Assembly: GCA_019843655.1 (NCBI GenBank)
Contig: JACDQD010000102.1
Coordinates: 6,085,501 to 6,149,500 of the forward strand
DNA from: Lethocerus indicus
Taxonomy: Eukaryota; Arthropoda; Insecta; Hemiptera; Belostomatidae
Length of the DNA: 64,000 nt
Reading direction: 5' to 3'
The number at the start of each line of letters is the position of its first letter. The first letter of the stretch is position 1. The notes under the pieces are model-generated. The model saw nothing but the letters and a program-made list of their open reading frames with translations. It was not told the DNA's origin and did not search any database. Position numbers and translations under genes: made by a program. Positions 39,281 to 51,605 of this stretch are shown in pieces.

Positions 39281-40549
39281 CGAATTCCATTAGCTCATAA
39301 TGAGTCTCAATTAGAGGCCGGCCTCATTTTCACTATTACCTTCGGTTGAATATTTTAACGCTCGGTATTCAAAAAGTAGTACGCCGGGGAATGATTTATG
39401 CGACGGGGCGTGGGGAGACTCGCCAGCTCCAGATAAGCGTCACACTTCCGTACAGCTGTTGGCCACCCTCGCCCACTATTTATTATCAACCTTCATATTC
39501 CCAGACTATCGCTCTTAATCAGAATTCTGGCTTCCGATTCACTGCACGAGTGGCAAAAAATGATGTTTCTATAATCCTATCTTATCTACACTGTCAAAAC
39601 GAATAAATAATTTAATACGAGACGATACGCAAAATTACCATAATAATAAGTCAAACATCATCCGGCTACAATATTTTACGATAGTCAAACCAGTCGATTA
39701 TTTATTAGTACTTATTTCCCGGATGAACCGCTCTGCAACAAAATGGAAGTTAGCGAATTGATGTTCCACAGGTGCAGCAGTCGTTTATTCATATCTACTT
39801 CGTTAGTTACTTCTCCTGAAGAACTGCTTCCCGAAAATATAAAGAGCATACCCGTATTAACGAGTGCAATAGACGCAGTTAGGGAGCTAATCGCGTTTTC
39901 AGTAGAAATCAAGACCCCAAACAACTGCGGACATGTAATTCGTAGACAAACGTTCAGAGCCAGATTTCATATCCTGTACTTTGCACGAAGTAATTATTAA
40001 TAGTAAAACAAATACTCCTGGTTAATTCTTAGTATATAAAATTTATCTCTCTTAGCTAGAATACTAGATTTAGAAAATTAAGCATAGCAAAAATCTTATT
40101 CGTACATTATAGTTCCAAAAGTAATATATACCATACTTAACTATGCTATTGTGGGAGCACTTATTCAAATGAAATAGCACCCTCCGTCGCTGTTATTTGA
40201 AAGGATATTTCACTTCTCATTGAATGAATATAATTAGGACTTAAGCTGAATTTGATTGACAACCGAGGCCAACATATAAGAAAGTTGCTGTTATGAATCA
40301 TTCAACAGTAAGATACACGCAAAGGCTGATTTAAAAATTGGATTCTAGCCTCTACAATATTAAAATAATATAATAATAACATCCATTAAATTATTATATG
40401 TAATATCAACTATTTCTGTAAAGTATGAAATTAAGTGTCTCTCATTTGGAAACCCTTGCGCAGTTTAAGAAGTGTCATGTCAAAAATACCTATGCCACAA
40501 AAATATATAGTTGGTATTAATGTAATATTATGGGGTGAAACTGACAAAT

Positions 40550-40625
40550 AAGAAGCCCCATATCAGATCTGTGTTTTTATTAGTACCATAACTTTTACCT
40601 TTACTTACTGAAGCGTTTTTCTTTT
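40550..40625 (+). repeat. diverged dispersed repeat, copy A
   Basis: Shares an ordered set of blocks with 51529-51605: AAGAAG(C/T)CCCATAT, an exact TTTTTATTAGTAC, then AACTTTT and AAGCGT. The middle differs by a few bases in length. This looks like an old mobile-element fragment or duplicated element. Confidence 0.4.
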
Positions 40626-41046
40626 CGGAAATGTTTCTTTCTCTTGAATAATTCACTATATAGCTAAATCTAATTCAATAGAAAATTTTAATGTTGTGAA
40701 AAATACGATAAAAGAGAAAAAGATAGTTAAACCATTTCATTAAAAGTTTTTTCATATTGACGACTTTTATTTACTTACCTTTACTGAGCTATTAAAATTG
40801 TATCATTAATTACATTTAATTTAATTTCAAGTGGGGTCCAAAACTTTAATCACCGCGAAATAAATTGGTAATCACGGATTTAATGAACAAGAAGGTTAAT
40901 TAAAATCATTCCTTTGGAGTGGGGTAAGTCCTTCAACTTTAAATTCAGGGGTTTATTGGGCGGATAATTTAATTGGTACAATTTCCAAGTGATACAGAAA
41001 GCGGACATCCGAAACCTGTACTAGGAATGACGAATGAAGGCCTGAA

Positions 41047-41063
41047 TGTACCTTGAAGGTACA
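41047..41063. repeat. 17-bp palindrome
   Basis: TGTACCTT-G-AAGGTACA: perfect 8-bp arms with a single-base centre. Confidence 0.7.
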
Positions 41064-42920
41064 AATACACCGCCTGGGTACTGAACATCCTGTTGTCCAC
41101 AAATTCGATTACAACCCTATCCGGCGGTCGGGAGATAAAATCTGGTTCGCCACACTACTCTTTTCCTTAGCGTGTTATAAATTAGAATACTCCGGGTCGA
41201 GATAATCTTAATAAAACAAACAAAACTCTGTTATGAAAATAATATTTAAACGAGCACCGGACGATGTATTCCCAGTGGTGGGAGGAACCTTCTATTAATA
41301 TTCTACCATTCTATTAATACAAATCCCATTCACTAATGTTGTGCAAACACTTGACTGAATCATAATTAGCAAAACTCAATTCAAACAGGTAAAAATAATC
41401 GAGGTTAAGTACCTCGATAAATGGTTATTTTCTATTACCGTTCAGGTACAATTGATCTGTATGTTAAGCTAATGTTGGTAACTAGCCAATCGATAAGTAA
41501 TAGAAGTCCAATCCTTTGCGATTACAAAAATGTACACTTTCGTATTCATACTTGATAACGCTTAAAACAAAATGGCATTACCATTGAACTGAATTGAATA
41601 TCTGGAACTGCACAAATATTTCTAAAAAGTACGCAAATACAGAACGATTTACACATCCGGCAGACAGCCTTTGTTCAAACAAATTCTGCTACAGTTTCAT
41701 GTGCGTATCGAAAAATGCGAATGAAACAGCTGACTCCAGAGTACTACTTCCGTGTTTATTTATCAATGAAAAAGGGGGCAGAGTGAAGTTCGTAATTAAT
41801 TAATTTTCCCTTTTAAAAAGCAATAATATTTCAGAAAGCACCTCCACCAATTATGCAGAGGATGTTTTTTCTTTACTTGTTTTCCGCGCAATTTGCGGTT
41901 ATGCGCGTGCAGCGAATATTTAACTTTTAGTAATTATTTTTTAATTCCTTATTTTCAAATAACAACTATCTCATTAAATGAACTTCAAACATCTTCTATT
42001 AGAAAATTAAAACCATTCTATTATTAATACGGAAGGAAATTTATGCAGCGTATTCGTCACATCGAGAAGCCAACAATTAAATACCTATAAACGGGAGGGA
42101 TAATTCAGCCGCCTACCACAGAAACGCCCATAATAACGCGCCTCAATGAAAGCCCATCCGAATTTAACCAACGGTAATATAACCTTTGTGGAAAATGGAT
42201 GTGGAACGCAAACCCATATCCCATATCACTGCAAAAGTATATTAGCCGGTTATCTTGTTACAATTATCTCTGAAGGAATGACCTTTTCGTTTTGGTTGTT
42301 GAGGCGATATCTCGCGTTGAATAAATTATATAGGAATCGTAATTTCATACTGGAAAGAACCGCGTGCCATTAACATACACAACTGAATAGAGTACGGTTA
42401 TTTATACCGGCACGAAAACAATCAATTTGATACAGCGCCGGCTAAACATTTCTTTTAAAAACTGAGAACCAGTGCTGAGAAGTCCGTAACTCCTATTCTT
42501 AGGGGAAGATGGTCCCGCATTTAGGAATGAACACTCAGCCAATAATTTTTATATTAATAAAACTGAACGACATTCTCACGAAGTGGGAATCACTGACGGG
42601 TTCGCTTTCACTTTTCCAACTCCGAATGCTTCTTCAAGTAAGTTCGTTTTATTAGTCCCGTTACTGAAAAACAATTAAGGTTTTCACAAATAAACATTTT
42701 TTTACAATGGTGAAAGAGTGATAGTGACGCACAAATTTGTTTACCTAAGAAAAAGATCTAGCATGCCAAGTATAATGTCAATGTTTTTATCTATCTACCT
42801 ATATATAGACGACTAATTAAATATATAATTGCTGGAGGGAAGTAGCAAAATGTACAATTAAATAAACAAATTAATAGAAGAAGAAAAATACGAGCTATTT
42901 TATAATATCTGTCGTTTCTT
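41064..42920. other. non-coding: AT-rich with one hairpin
   Basis: Holds the inverted repeat at 41398-41418. Short frames at 41594-41803 and 42146-42373 are unrecognised. No gene was seen. Confidence 0.4.
41398..41418. repeat. 21-bp hairpin with outer complementary arms
   Basis: ATCGAGGT and ACCTCGAT pair perfectly across TAAGT. Farther out, AAAATAA and TTATTTT can extend the stem after a 7-nt bulge. Confidence 0.65.
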
Positions 42921-43640
42921 TTTCTACCCGTCCCTCGGGAACTCAATCACCAGAGTACCTAAAATTGACCGCCGCCTAAGAAAAGAGAGCAATCCGAAAA
43001 TGAACCGGTTGGAGAATTGTGAATGCTGGGAGTGGGGTGAGGGGCTGGTGGGGGTACCGGAGACCGTGCCAGAAACTGCACCTCGGTGCGACCAGCAGCT
43101 GAGAGCCGCCACAGGGAGAGCGAACAGTCTCAAAACGAAGGTCGTCCAAAAAAAATGATTCACCTCGTCCCTCCGGCATGACTCATTGCTCTCGGCCGAG
43201 CCTCCTCCCTGCCCCCACCCCCCTCTTCCGAAAAGCTTCTCCCCCGTTCCTGCACACGCCCTTTTACAGTCGGCATGTTTTATTTTCCAAGCTGCGGCCG
43301 CTGATGTCATAAACCACTGACTTAATAATATAACGGTCCGAGCGTCGGGAAATGAATCGCCTCCCTGGGCAAGAAAAATAAGTCGAGTGTCCGCCCGGGC
43401 GTACGGAGCGGGGAACGGCGCGGGAAAGAGGAAGGAAAAGGGGCGAGGGGGCCCCACCGGCACGCTCCTCCAGAGGCCAACGCACTTACCGCCTCCACTC
43501 GTACATTCTGTGCCGCTAATAAATGAAAAAAATGTGCCGAAAATACCGGAATAGTGCGTTCCGAAATGTTTTGCTCTGTCCATAACGTTTCGCTGGAACC
43601 GGTTTTTGGAAGGGAATGGACGAGAGGAAAAATATTTTCT
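42921..43640. other. CpG-rich island with long minus open frame and strong splice donor
   Basis: A 219-codon minus frame (42924-43583) spans the island, but other frames are open over the same bases and the sequence has no known motif. Early in the frame is an excellent donor, GGCG|GTAAGTG (exon end 43490). An ATG in fair context lies 94 bp before it. The island could be an unannotated first exon or promoter, or simply a CpG island. Confidence 0.3.
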
Positions 43641-44440
43641 CTATTACTGCCACTGAGCGACAGTTCGGTAGCTAATATAAAATGTTAACGTCATTGCCGA
43701 GATAAATTATGTTGGCGATGACTGACTATAGACAATAGAATTATGTAATAATGGAGCGACATCCCAGCAAGACACTGTTTGTTATTTTCAGAATACTGCC
43801 TAATAATACTCTTGGGTTCGATGTATCTTTTAAAACTACAGAAGGTCCATACAGAATTAATAGAACCGGCTATTCTGGAAACTTTATCCTTCGGAATTAT
43901 AAGATTGTTTTAGTATTCTCCAGCACAGTTTTATTCCACCAATGTAAACACCGTGTAGACAAAAACCGATGTATAGCGAGTATCCATTTGACGATCTGGA
44001 TATTTTGGGGGAGTTGGGACACATTAGTACATAGTGGGGAGGAATACAAAAACAGCGATCAAACCTCTCCGGATACTTACAGATAAGTATCCACTCTCGG
44101 GTTTTAGCGCTCAGTGCGCATTAGAAAATAGCGGAGTAGGAGAACAGCGAGTGGGAACAGAATTTTTTCAAACGCTTACGTTTGGCGCCCCTATTTTAAC
44201 AACGCGGTACTCGAGATACCCGATGGGCGATGTACCAACCTTCAAGAACAACGAATCACAAGAGAGGACGAATTCCATTCGTATCCTACTTTTTTGTTTC
44301 GTCGGCTGTCAGTGGGCCAGTTCTTCATTGGGCAGGTAGAGGAGAAGGAGCATTAGGACTCGGCTGGCGGGTCGGAGGGGGTGGGGGGGCGCCTCAAAGT
44401 GAAATTTCGTGCTGTCGATGAGTGAGACCGGAGAGGAGGA
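43641..44440. other. non-coding: mixed, then G-rich
   Basis: Frames at 43751-44339 are AT-codon-rich and unrecognised. A G-rich patch (about 44376-44391) precedes the minisatellite. Confidence 0.35.
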
Positions 44441-44525
44441 GGAGGAGGGAGAGAGAAAGAGGGATGGACAAGAGGAGGGAGAGAGAAAGAGGGATGGATA
44501 AGAGGAGGGAGCGAGAGAGAAAGAG
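44441..44525 (+). repeat. 30-bp minisatellite, about 2.8 units
   Basis: Purine-rich units beginning AGAGGAGGGAGAGAGAAAGA and ending GGGATGGA(C/T)A repeat at 44441, 44471 and 44501. The third copy is shifted by a GCGA change and is incomplete. Confidence 0.85.
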
Positions 44526-45992
44526 TGAGGCTGCCGACTAGTTTAACCAGTTCAAGTAAGGCCAGACACCGAGTGACCTTCGGGAAGGGCAGAGGGGCCG
44601 GGGCCGGGGGAAAATAAACTTTAGGGAATCCTTCTGGGACAAAGACCTCCGCGCCAAACACGGCCTACCCATTTCTCCGCTCTCCGAACATGAGCACGGT
44701 TCACTCTTCTGAATATGTTGATTGTCGTTGCCTTTACCTTCAGACAACTGGCGAGGTCATCCTCCTATGAACCTCTGAAATAAATCCTCGCGGAAAAAAC
44801 TCGAAGTTTACATTACATTCCATTTTTTAAGAAACAAAATAGACAACTGGCTTTTCTCCTTTTCTTTTCACTGTGCCTTTTCATACTCCTTTATTTTATA
44901 CACCGCCATGTTTCGAGTCCGAAAGTAACGCGGTAATTACAGCGCGCCGTATTGCACCTTGTCATCGAAAAAATGGGGGAACGCTCGGAAAGAAATGTGG
45001 AAGGAAACTCCCTCTAAACGAGCTGGTCTTGCGACCTCAAACCTTTAGAAGACCCATTCCTTAAAGACTCCTTAACGGTTTCAAACGGCTTTTCCATCTC
45101 GACTTAAAGCATCGGTACAATGATCTGACCTTCCGTCCTAACTGTCGCGAAAATAAACGGTGCAATTTTTTTAGCGTAAACTAAGCGTTCGGCATGTTTC
45201 CAACAAGCAGTCGAAGCGATGGGACGACTAGGAATAGGCCAGAAAGTTTATTTAGCCAGGGGTAGATTAAATTAGAGAACCTCCCGACCGTTCTTGTTTC
45301 ACGAAAAAGACGAACATAATGATGAAGTATTTATTACAATGTCTCGATTGACTCTCAAGCAATCATGTCGAGCAGTGTCGAAATATCATCTTTGAATAAA
45401 AACTGAATAATGAGAGACGTACTTTGTTAACAATATTAATTCTAATATTTATTGGAATATTCGATACTTAATGATTGCATGTGAAAATGTAAAGAGATTA
45501 GAGATTACACGTTAAATCGCAGAATAGTTTTAATATTCTGTCAATCACAGAATACTTTTTTTTAATTAGCTGTCTTAAAACTATCCAGTTAAAACAAGTT
45601 TCATAAACAAGGAAAAAGATACGGCATACATAGCTCAAGGTGTGTATAATACTAATAACCCAGTACAAGAGGAAGCTGTCTACAAGGTCGTTGTATTTAT
45701 AACTTATAACTATAAGTTCAGTCAGGGAAAGACTGAAGGATATAAATTATTATAAATTACCCGTTTTTTCTTCACTTCTAGAATCCATAAAAACAATTTC
45801 ACCAGATAAGCAAACGGGAATTACATAAATAACTTTTAACGTTTAAATGGTAACTCACACTCAACGATTCTATATCTACTACTGGGAATATTAAGTTGTA
45901 GTTCAATATTAACCATAAGTCTCAACTTTGGAGGTCCATTTAGGCGAATTAAATTAATTCCTGACAGCCAATTAAACAAACAAGATAAGACG

Positions 45993-45994
<2 letters not shown>
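44526..45994. other. non-coding: GC-rich then AT-rich
   Basis: GC-rich to about 44700, then AT-rich from 45300. No gene or mobile element was recognised. Confidence 0.4.

Positions 45995-46090
<96 letters not shown>
45995..46090. repeat. compound (TG)20(TA)28 microsatellite
   Basis: Forty bases of perfect TG repeat (45995-46034) pass directly into 56 bases of perfect TA repeat. This is 96 bp of strict purine-pyrimidine alternation. Confidence 0.97.
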
Positions 46091-46091
<1 letters not shown>

Positions 46092-49000
46092 TTAAACGCA
46101 CACAGAATTTCAATGCGTATACATATCTGTCCATGCCAGCCGGTCGGTTCGACCGAAGGGGATCATGTTTTTATTTGCTAATAAGGGTCACGTTATTTAT
46201 TTACATCACTCAAATTCTCGAAGGGGTTTTTATGCGATACTCTTATGACTATACATTGTATACATTATGGAGATAAAGTTGAAATTTTACTTTTTTATTT
46301 TGCGAGAACACTATACCGATTTCGTGTTTAGATATATCCTGCAGCATATCATATACAAATCAAATATAATTTGTATTTACTGATACACGTATTCATAGAA
46401 TTTACGTATTATTCAGTTAACTGTATCGATTTCGTAGAGAAACTAATCAATATCATATAATTTAAAACACATCAATCTGTTTGTTTAATTCTATGTTCAC
46501 AGTTAGGCTGCCAACTGTGAACGCTAGTAACAAACAACGTTGGACAGATGAAAGGAAATGAAGAGGGAGGGCCGGCTCCCCAAAGGACTTAGAGACGTCC
46601 CTTTGACTGGGCATTAACTAAACAGAAATGATAACCCTGTGAAAGAGTAGCCCAAACTGCCCCCAACCGTCCGCCCCGGTGAATTCCGATCTTCCTTTCA
46701 AACTGGGTTTTAATCGTCCCGACCTTACCAGCCGGAAACATTCCCCAATCCCAATTCTAGGCTGATACTCGCCCATCTCCCCCAAAACGCTTCTGATATT
46801 TAATCGAATAACGTTCGTTCGCACTTGAAAATGATGATTCTGGACAGGGCAGATTTCCGCAATTGAACATTTCTCAAGCAATAATTTAAAAAAATTTCAA
46901 TTGATAAAACAATTTTTGTTTATTACAGACAATTAGGACCAACAAACACTTACTTACGTAAACTTTCTATAAGAGACTTTAAGATTCCCACAAATATTCA
47001 ACTAAAGCGATTTTCTTTTATTGAGCTTAAAAGTTAGCTAAGTGAATAATTTAAGTCAGTCCAGTTTGTGTAAGGATTTTTAAGCTTAAACCACACCAAC
47101 TAATCCTACAAGTCCGCAACAATTGAGCAGTTCGACTGGAATGGGTAGACAGTTAACACTCGGCGCCAGAGATGTCGCCCCGACACCTAAAATGTCTCAA
47201 CCCGATAGTTTACCTGGAACAATTCCCCGAGCTATTAATTGGTCGGCGTGAAAAACAAAACGCGAACGAGAACAAATCACGGGGCTCGTTGCATAAATGT
47301 ATGGCGTCTGGTATTGCCTTTTCAGGCTCTCCGGAACCATTGTGGCGAGGAGGCCTACCAAGGTTATGACGACAAAAAAACTTTCATTACCGCCTTTTCC
47401 ATGTTGAGAGCCTGAAAAACCTGCGCCTGCCCCAGGTGGGTAAGCGCTTCTGAGATACGCCCGTGAGACAAGTTGCAACGGAAAGTAACACTTGCAAGTT
47501 CCATTAACTGTAATGGGAGCGATTCTTCTTCGCCCCCAAAAAAACACGGGTATTATGATCAAAGCATAAACTGTTCTAACCATCTCTCTAAAGCTACACA
47601 ACCTAAGGAGATATTACTGCCACAATTTATTACTACTACGATACGATTTTTTATTCATTTAACTATAACGCTTGGTGCGTATTATTATCGCTATTAACTT
47701 CGAAAATAGATGAATCTGTATTCCGAGTAGTGTTGCAAAAGTCAATCATCGGGCAAATGCAACCATAATGAGAGTTATAATTCATTAATTATACATTCAA
47801 TTATTCAAACCCAACTATCCAAGTCAAGTTGAACGCCTAACAAATGATGCTGCTGATACAATCGATAATGTGTTTCGCTTCCAAATAATCTGATTGAATC
47901 GTCTAATTACACGTTTCCCGTGCATTGGTCGCAGAACATTTTTGAACGGTGGGTTACCTCTAATCGACAGAGATCAAATAAATGTGAAGGGGCTCACCTG
48001 TGCGGCTGCAACTGACAGCCAGCTGTACCCGGCCCGACGATCATGCCCACACCAATAAACCGAGCCTAATTTGTACTGCGAAGGAATCTGCGATATAGAC
48101 CCAATAGTTTCATCGAAAGTTTAATCAAACCCATAAATTATCTAATAATAATTTGTATTAAACAAATTAATAGAAGGTGTCGCGTGTATATTTATGGTGA
48201 GTACATTACATTATACGTAGTTGATAGTTTATTGCGGTCATATTTGGAATAAAAGATAAACATTTTTCGTGTAAAGACAATGGCTTTCTACTTGGACTTT
48301 CCGCATGAAATATTATTGAGGTACAAACTGAAAGTGGGGGATTTAGAAAATTTGGACAGTTACTTTTCAAGCGAGGCTTTGAGAAACTCATTCAATTTTA
48401 GAATATATTGTCATAAAGCGTAATTTTCTACCACACATTTCACGAAGGGACCCGCATATGAGCTGCCCGGCGACGATTCAGCACTAAAGGGGTGGCCAAT
48501 GCTCAGTAATAAAGCGGGCGGGCGGTTATAAGTAGTAAAAAATTGGAGTGTAGAGGAGGGCAGCTGTCGAGGGGAGTGTACCAGAGAGCGGTGTCCGGAC
48601 ACAGGAAGGCATGTGTTAATTCCGAATTCATCTGTTGAATCCTCAATAACCCCCATTCGAAACGGATGTCCCCTATGATGCCCACGGCCGACGTGGGCAT
48701 AACCCGGACAGATATTCATAAACCTAAACATTAGCACAACCGATGAACAAGCCTTACTTCGGGTCAACTTTATTTTTCAATTGTGTTTTTACAAGTTTAA
48801 AATCACATAATTTCATATTTCGGTAATTTAAATAGTATTTACAGGATACAATTTAACAAATGAATGGATATAGTCTACTGAATACCTAATAACTTGACTT
48901 TTTAAGGTATAAAAGGAATATATCCTAATCTCCAAGTAGTAAAAATTGTTCTAACCGTTAGTCTTCTCCTACTACTACGAGATATTTCTTAATTTAATAA

Positions 49001-51528
49001 CCAAATTATCATTCAAAATAATTTATTAGACTGAAATCTACAAAAACCAAACAAAACTCATTACGAAACAGACCTCACTGTCCATTCCTTTCCCCTTAGA
49101 ACACACTAGCGTATTACTATTACCGCTACTGTTGAAGGAGCCATATACATAATATCCATCCATAATTCATAGGCAACGCCCTCCCCCGCACCGTTGTTAT
49201 GACTATTTCGCAAAATGGACGCCTGTGTTTGCGAATCTAAAATATCCCGGACGGGCCTCGTGTCAACACAAAATGACAGATTTGAACATCTTTCGGGCGT
49301 TTTAAAATTGTAATGACAAGGGGACTGGAATCAAATTGTGGACCACTGAATTTGTTTTTATTGGGGATGTATTTTCGGTTGCTTTCGCCCGGTCAAATTC
49401 GACAGGCCGTTTGAGCGCCGATTCAACGGCGAATACCTTAGGGAGGCCACCCACATCAAAACAAAGCAAACATTTGGCAGCCCAATCTAAATAACTGGAT
49501 TTTCTCGCCCAAATATTACCAAACTAAAGTAGCGTGTTAACATTAATTCATATCGCATATTAATTGAAAACAACTGTTCCCTTATTGTTAAGGCTCTTCG
49601 GTTCACCGTATTCTTTAAATAATCGCGTTAGACCCAGACGGAAACATAATAATTATAAGACTACATTAAAATAACTCACATAAATATACGTTTAATTGTA
49701 CACGTTTAAAAGTTATATAACTTCAATCTGGCTGATGGGCGTGAACTATTAATAAATTATCATGTAGTTCTAGAATCAGTTAGTGCGCGCTATTCAGGTG
49801 AGCCGTCCCGACCATAAAACTTTCTTTATTCACTGCAAGGCGGCTGTAGACTCGCGTGAGGCGAACAACTATAATATTTTGAGTTAAACCTTACGCCCTC
49901 TTGCTTGTAATAACGCGGTTTCATATAAAAATGTTACATTTCTAAATCAGTTCATTTTCGAAAGTCACTTCAGATTTGCAATTGAATGAAACGTTAAATT
50001 GATTAAAAAATAATCAGAATCCAAACCTAAAACTCATGAAGTGAGATGGACTATGAAATGGTTAAATATTCTACTTAAATGAGGAAGTATACACATATGC
50101 ATTTAAACAGGTGGACAGAAGGGAATTTTTCTGAGGTTTAATTTTGTTCCGAAATTAGTATAAGCCTACATATTTCAATTCGCTTCTCGCTTTTGGCGCA
50201 CTCCTAGTTTGCGCCACGTATATGCGAGAATGCGGGCGAGAATCATGAAATGGCAACACCAGACAGCTCGATAAACGGGGGTCTCCGATGGGACAGTACG
50301 TGAGGCGGACCGCAATTAACGCTCTACACCGTCGGAATATAATGGCCGAGTAGCGGAGGCCTTCCGCGCGTCTCTCATTGTTTCAGCGTTGCCGCCGATC
50401 GGGAAGTCGAGAAGCCTGGCCCAGTCAGTTGGCCAACAGAGAGCTTCCACTAAGCTTAGGGGGAAGGTTAGCCCCGAGGAAAATGGGTGAATGGCTCTGA
50501 CCCTAATAAGGGAATGCAGTTTTGCAAGGCGCTGGCCGCTGTGCCGGCAATGCAGCCGTTCGATTGCAACAGCAGCCACCTTGAACGGCGTTGCAGTTGC
50601 ATTCGCCGCCGCCGTACGGGGTTTCGAGGCCGTGACTCGACATGATATAACCAATTGCTCGCTATTCGTACCGAGGTAGAGAACTAACGAAGGAATAGAA
50701 AAACGAGTTTACCACCACCTCCGACTGAAAGGCACTGTGAAATAATTTTAATAGCCTGATTCTTAGTGTTAGACCGGTCGCTCTAGGAGTGTAACTGGTG
50801 AAGGATAAACTGTTGAATGGGTCTAGGAAAACTTAGCTTCGATAAGTTATTTATTACTAAAGTGAAATAAGAAAATGAAATCCGAAATGGATAGTAAATG
50901 CAATTCAATTCGGTTTAGAATCAAGATTCACTTAATGTTTGTCGAAATAATTCTTGAAACTAATGTATACTTAAAACTATTGAATACAATCTAATTTCGG
51001 TACAAATTCGAAATAACTTCGTACTGTATAAACAATCGTTCATATTCATATCGAGACTATGGTAGAAGGAATTCGCCACCTCCTTCGTTTCGACTACGGA
51101 GTCATTTTTACAGCTTGCACGCTGAGCGATCCAAGAAACATACGCTGAAGCCCACTAACTAACCTTAAGTACTTGGCGATACATTCCTTTTTTCGTCTCT
51201 GAGGTCAACGCATCCCATTAATGATTTACAATGTGGGTGATTGTCACAAGAGAAGACATTCCGTCAGATGAAATAACCTAACTTATTATTTACAGTTAAA
51301 TCCACCGAGTAAAATCTAATTTAGACCTAAATTCAATACCAACTCCCGGATGGAGAGTTAAAGCGAGTTCCCGATTGGCTTAATCCACCATTAATTGAAT
51401 GAAAAGTCCCAGCGGGAGCTCGACCTGAGGTGGAACTCCTATCTCCTGCAAATTAACCTCAATAAATTTGTTTTCTGTTGAGAATAAAACGGAGACATCT
51501 TTAATCTTTATTATGTTTGGTTCTCTTT
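46091..51528. other. non-coding: AT-rich with GC-rich islands
   Basis: Islands occur near 46540-46760, 47160-47480, 48430-48720 and 50180-50680. The frames in them (up to 134 residues at 47197-47601, minus) have no recognisable motif and usually coexist with frames on the other strand. Confidence 0.4.
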
Positions 51529-51605
51529 AAGAAGTCCCATATATGCCGAAAATGATCATTTTTATTAGTACATGAACTTTTGCTTTCACATAAAGCGTGT
51601 TTTCA
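51529..51605 (+). repeat. diverged dispersed repeat, copy B
   Basis: The partner of 40550-40625, in the same orientation. It has the same ordered blocks with small indels. Confidence 0.4.

Larger units (their letters stand above)
37914..41046. other. non-coding: GC-rich patches to 39.3 kb, then AT-rich
   Basis: A G-rich tract lies at 39257-39280. From 39600 to 41000 the DNA is strongly AT-rich and contains one member of a diverged dispersed repeat pair (40550-40625). The frames are unrecognised. Confidence 0.4.

Noticed and set aside
45949..46276. Ile-Tyr and Cys-Val repeat proteins
   Set aside because: Translation of the TG/TA microsatellite in different frames. The same applies to frames at 12.7, 24.7, 60.3 and 62.4 kb.
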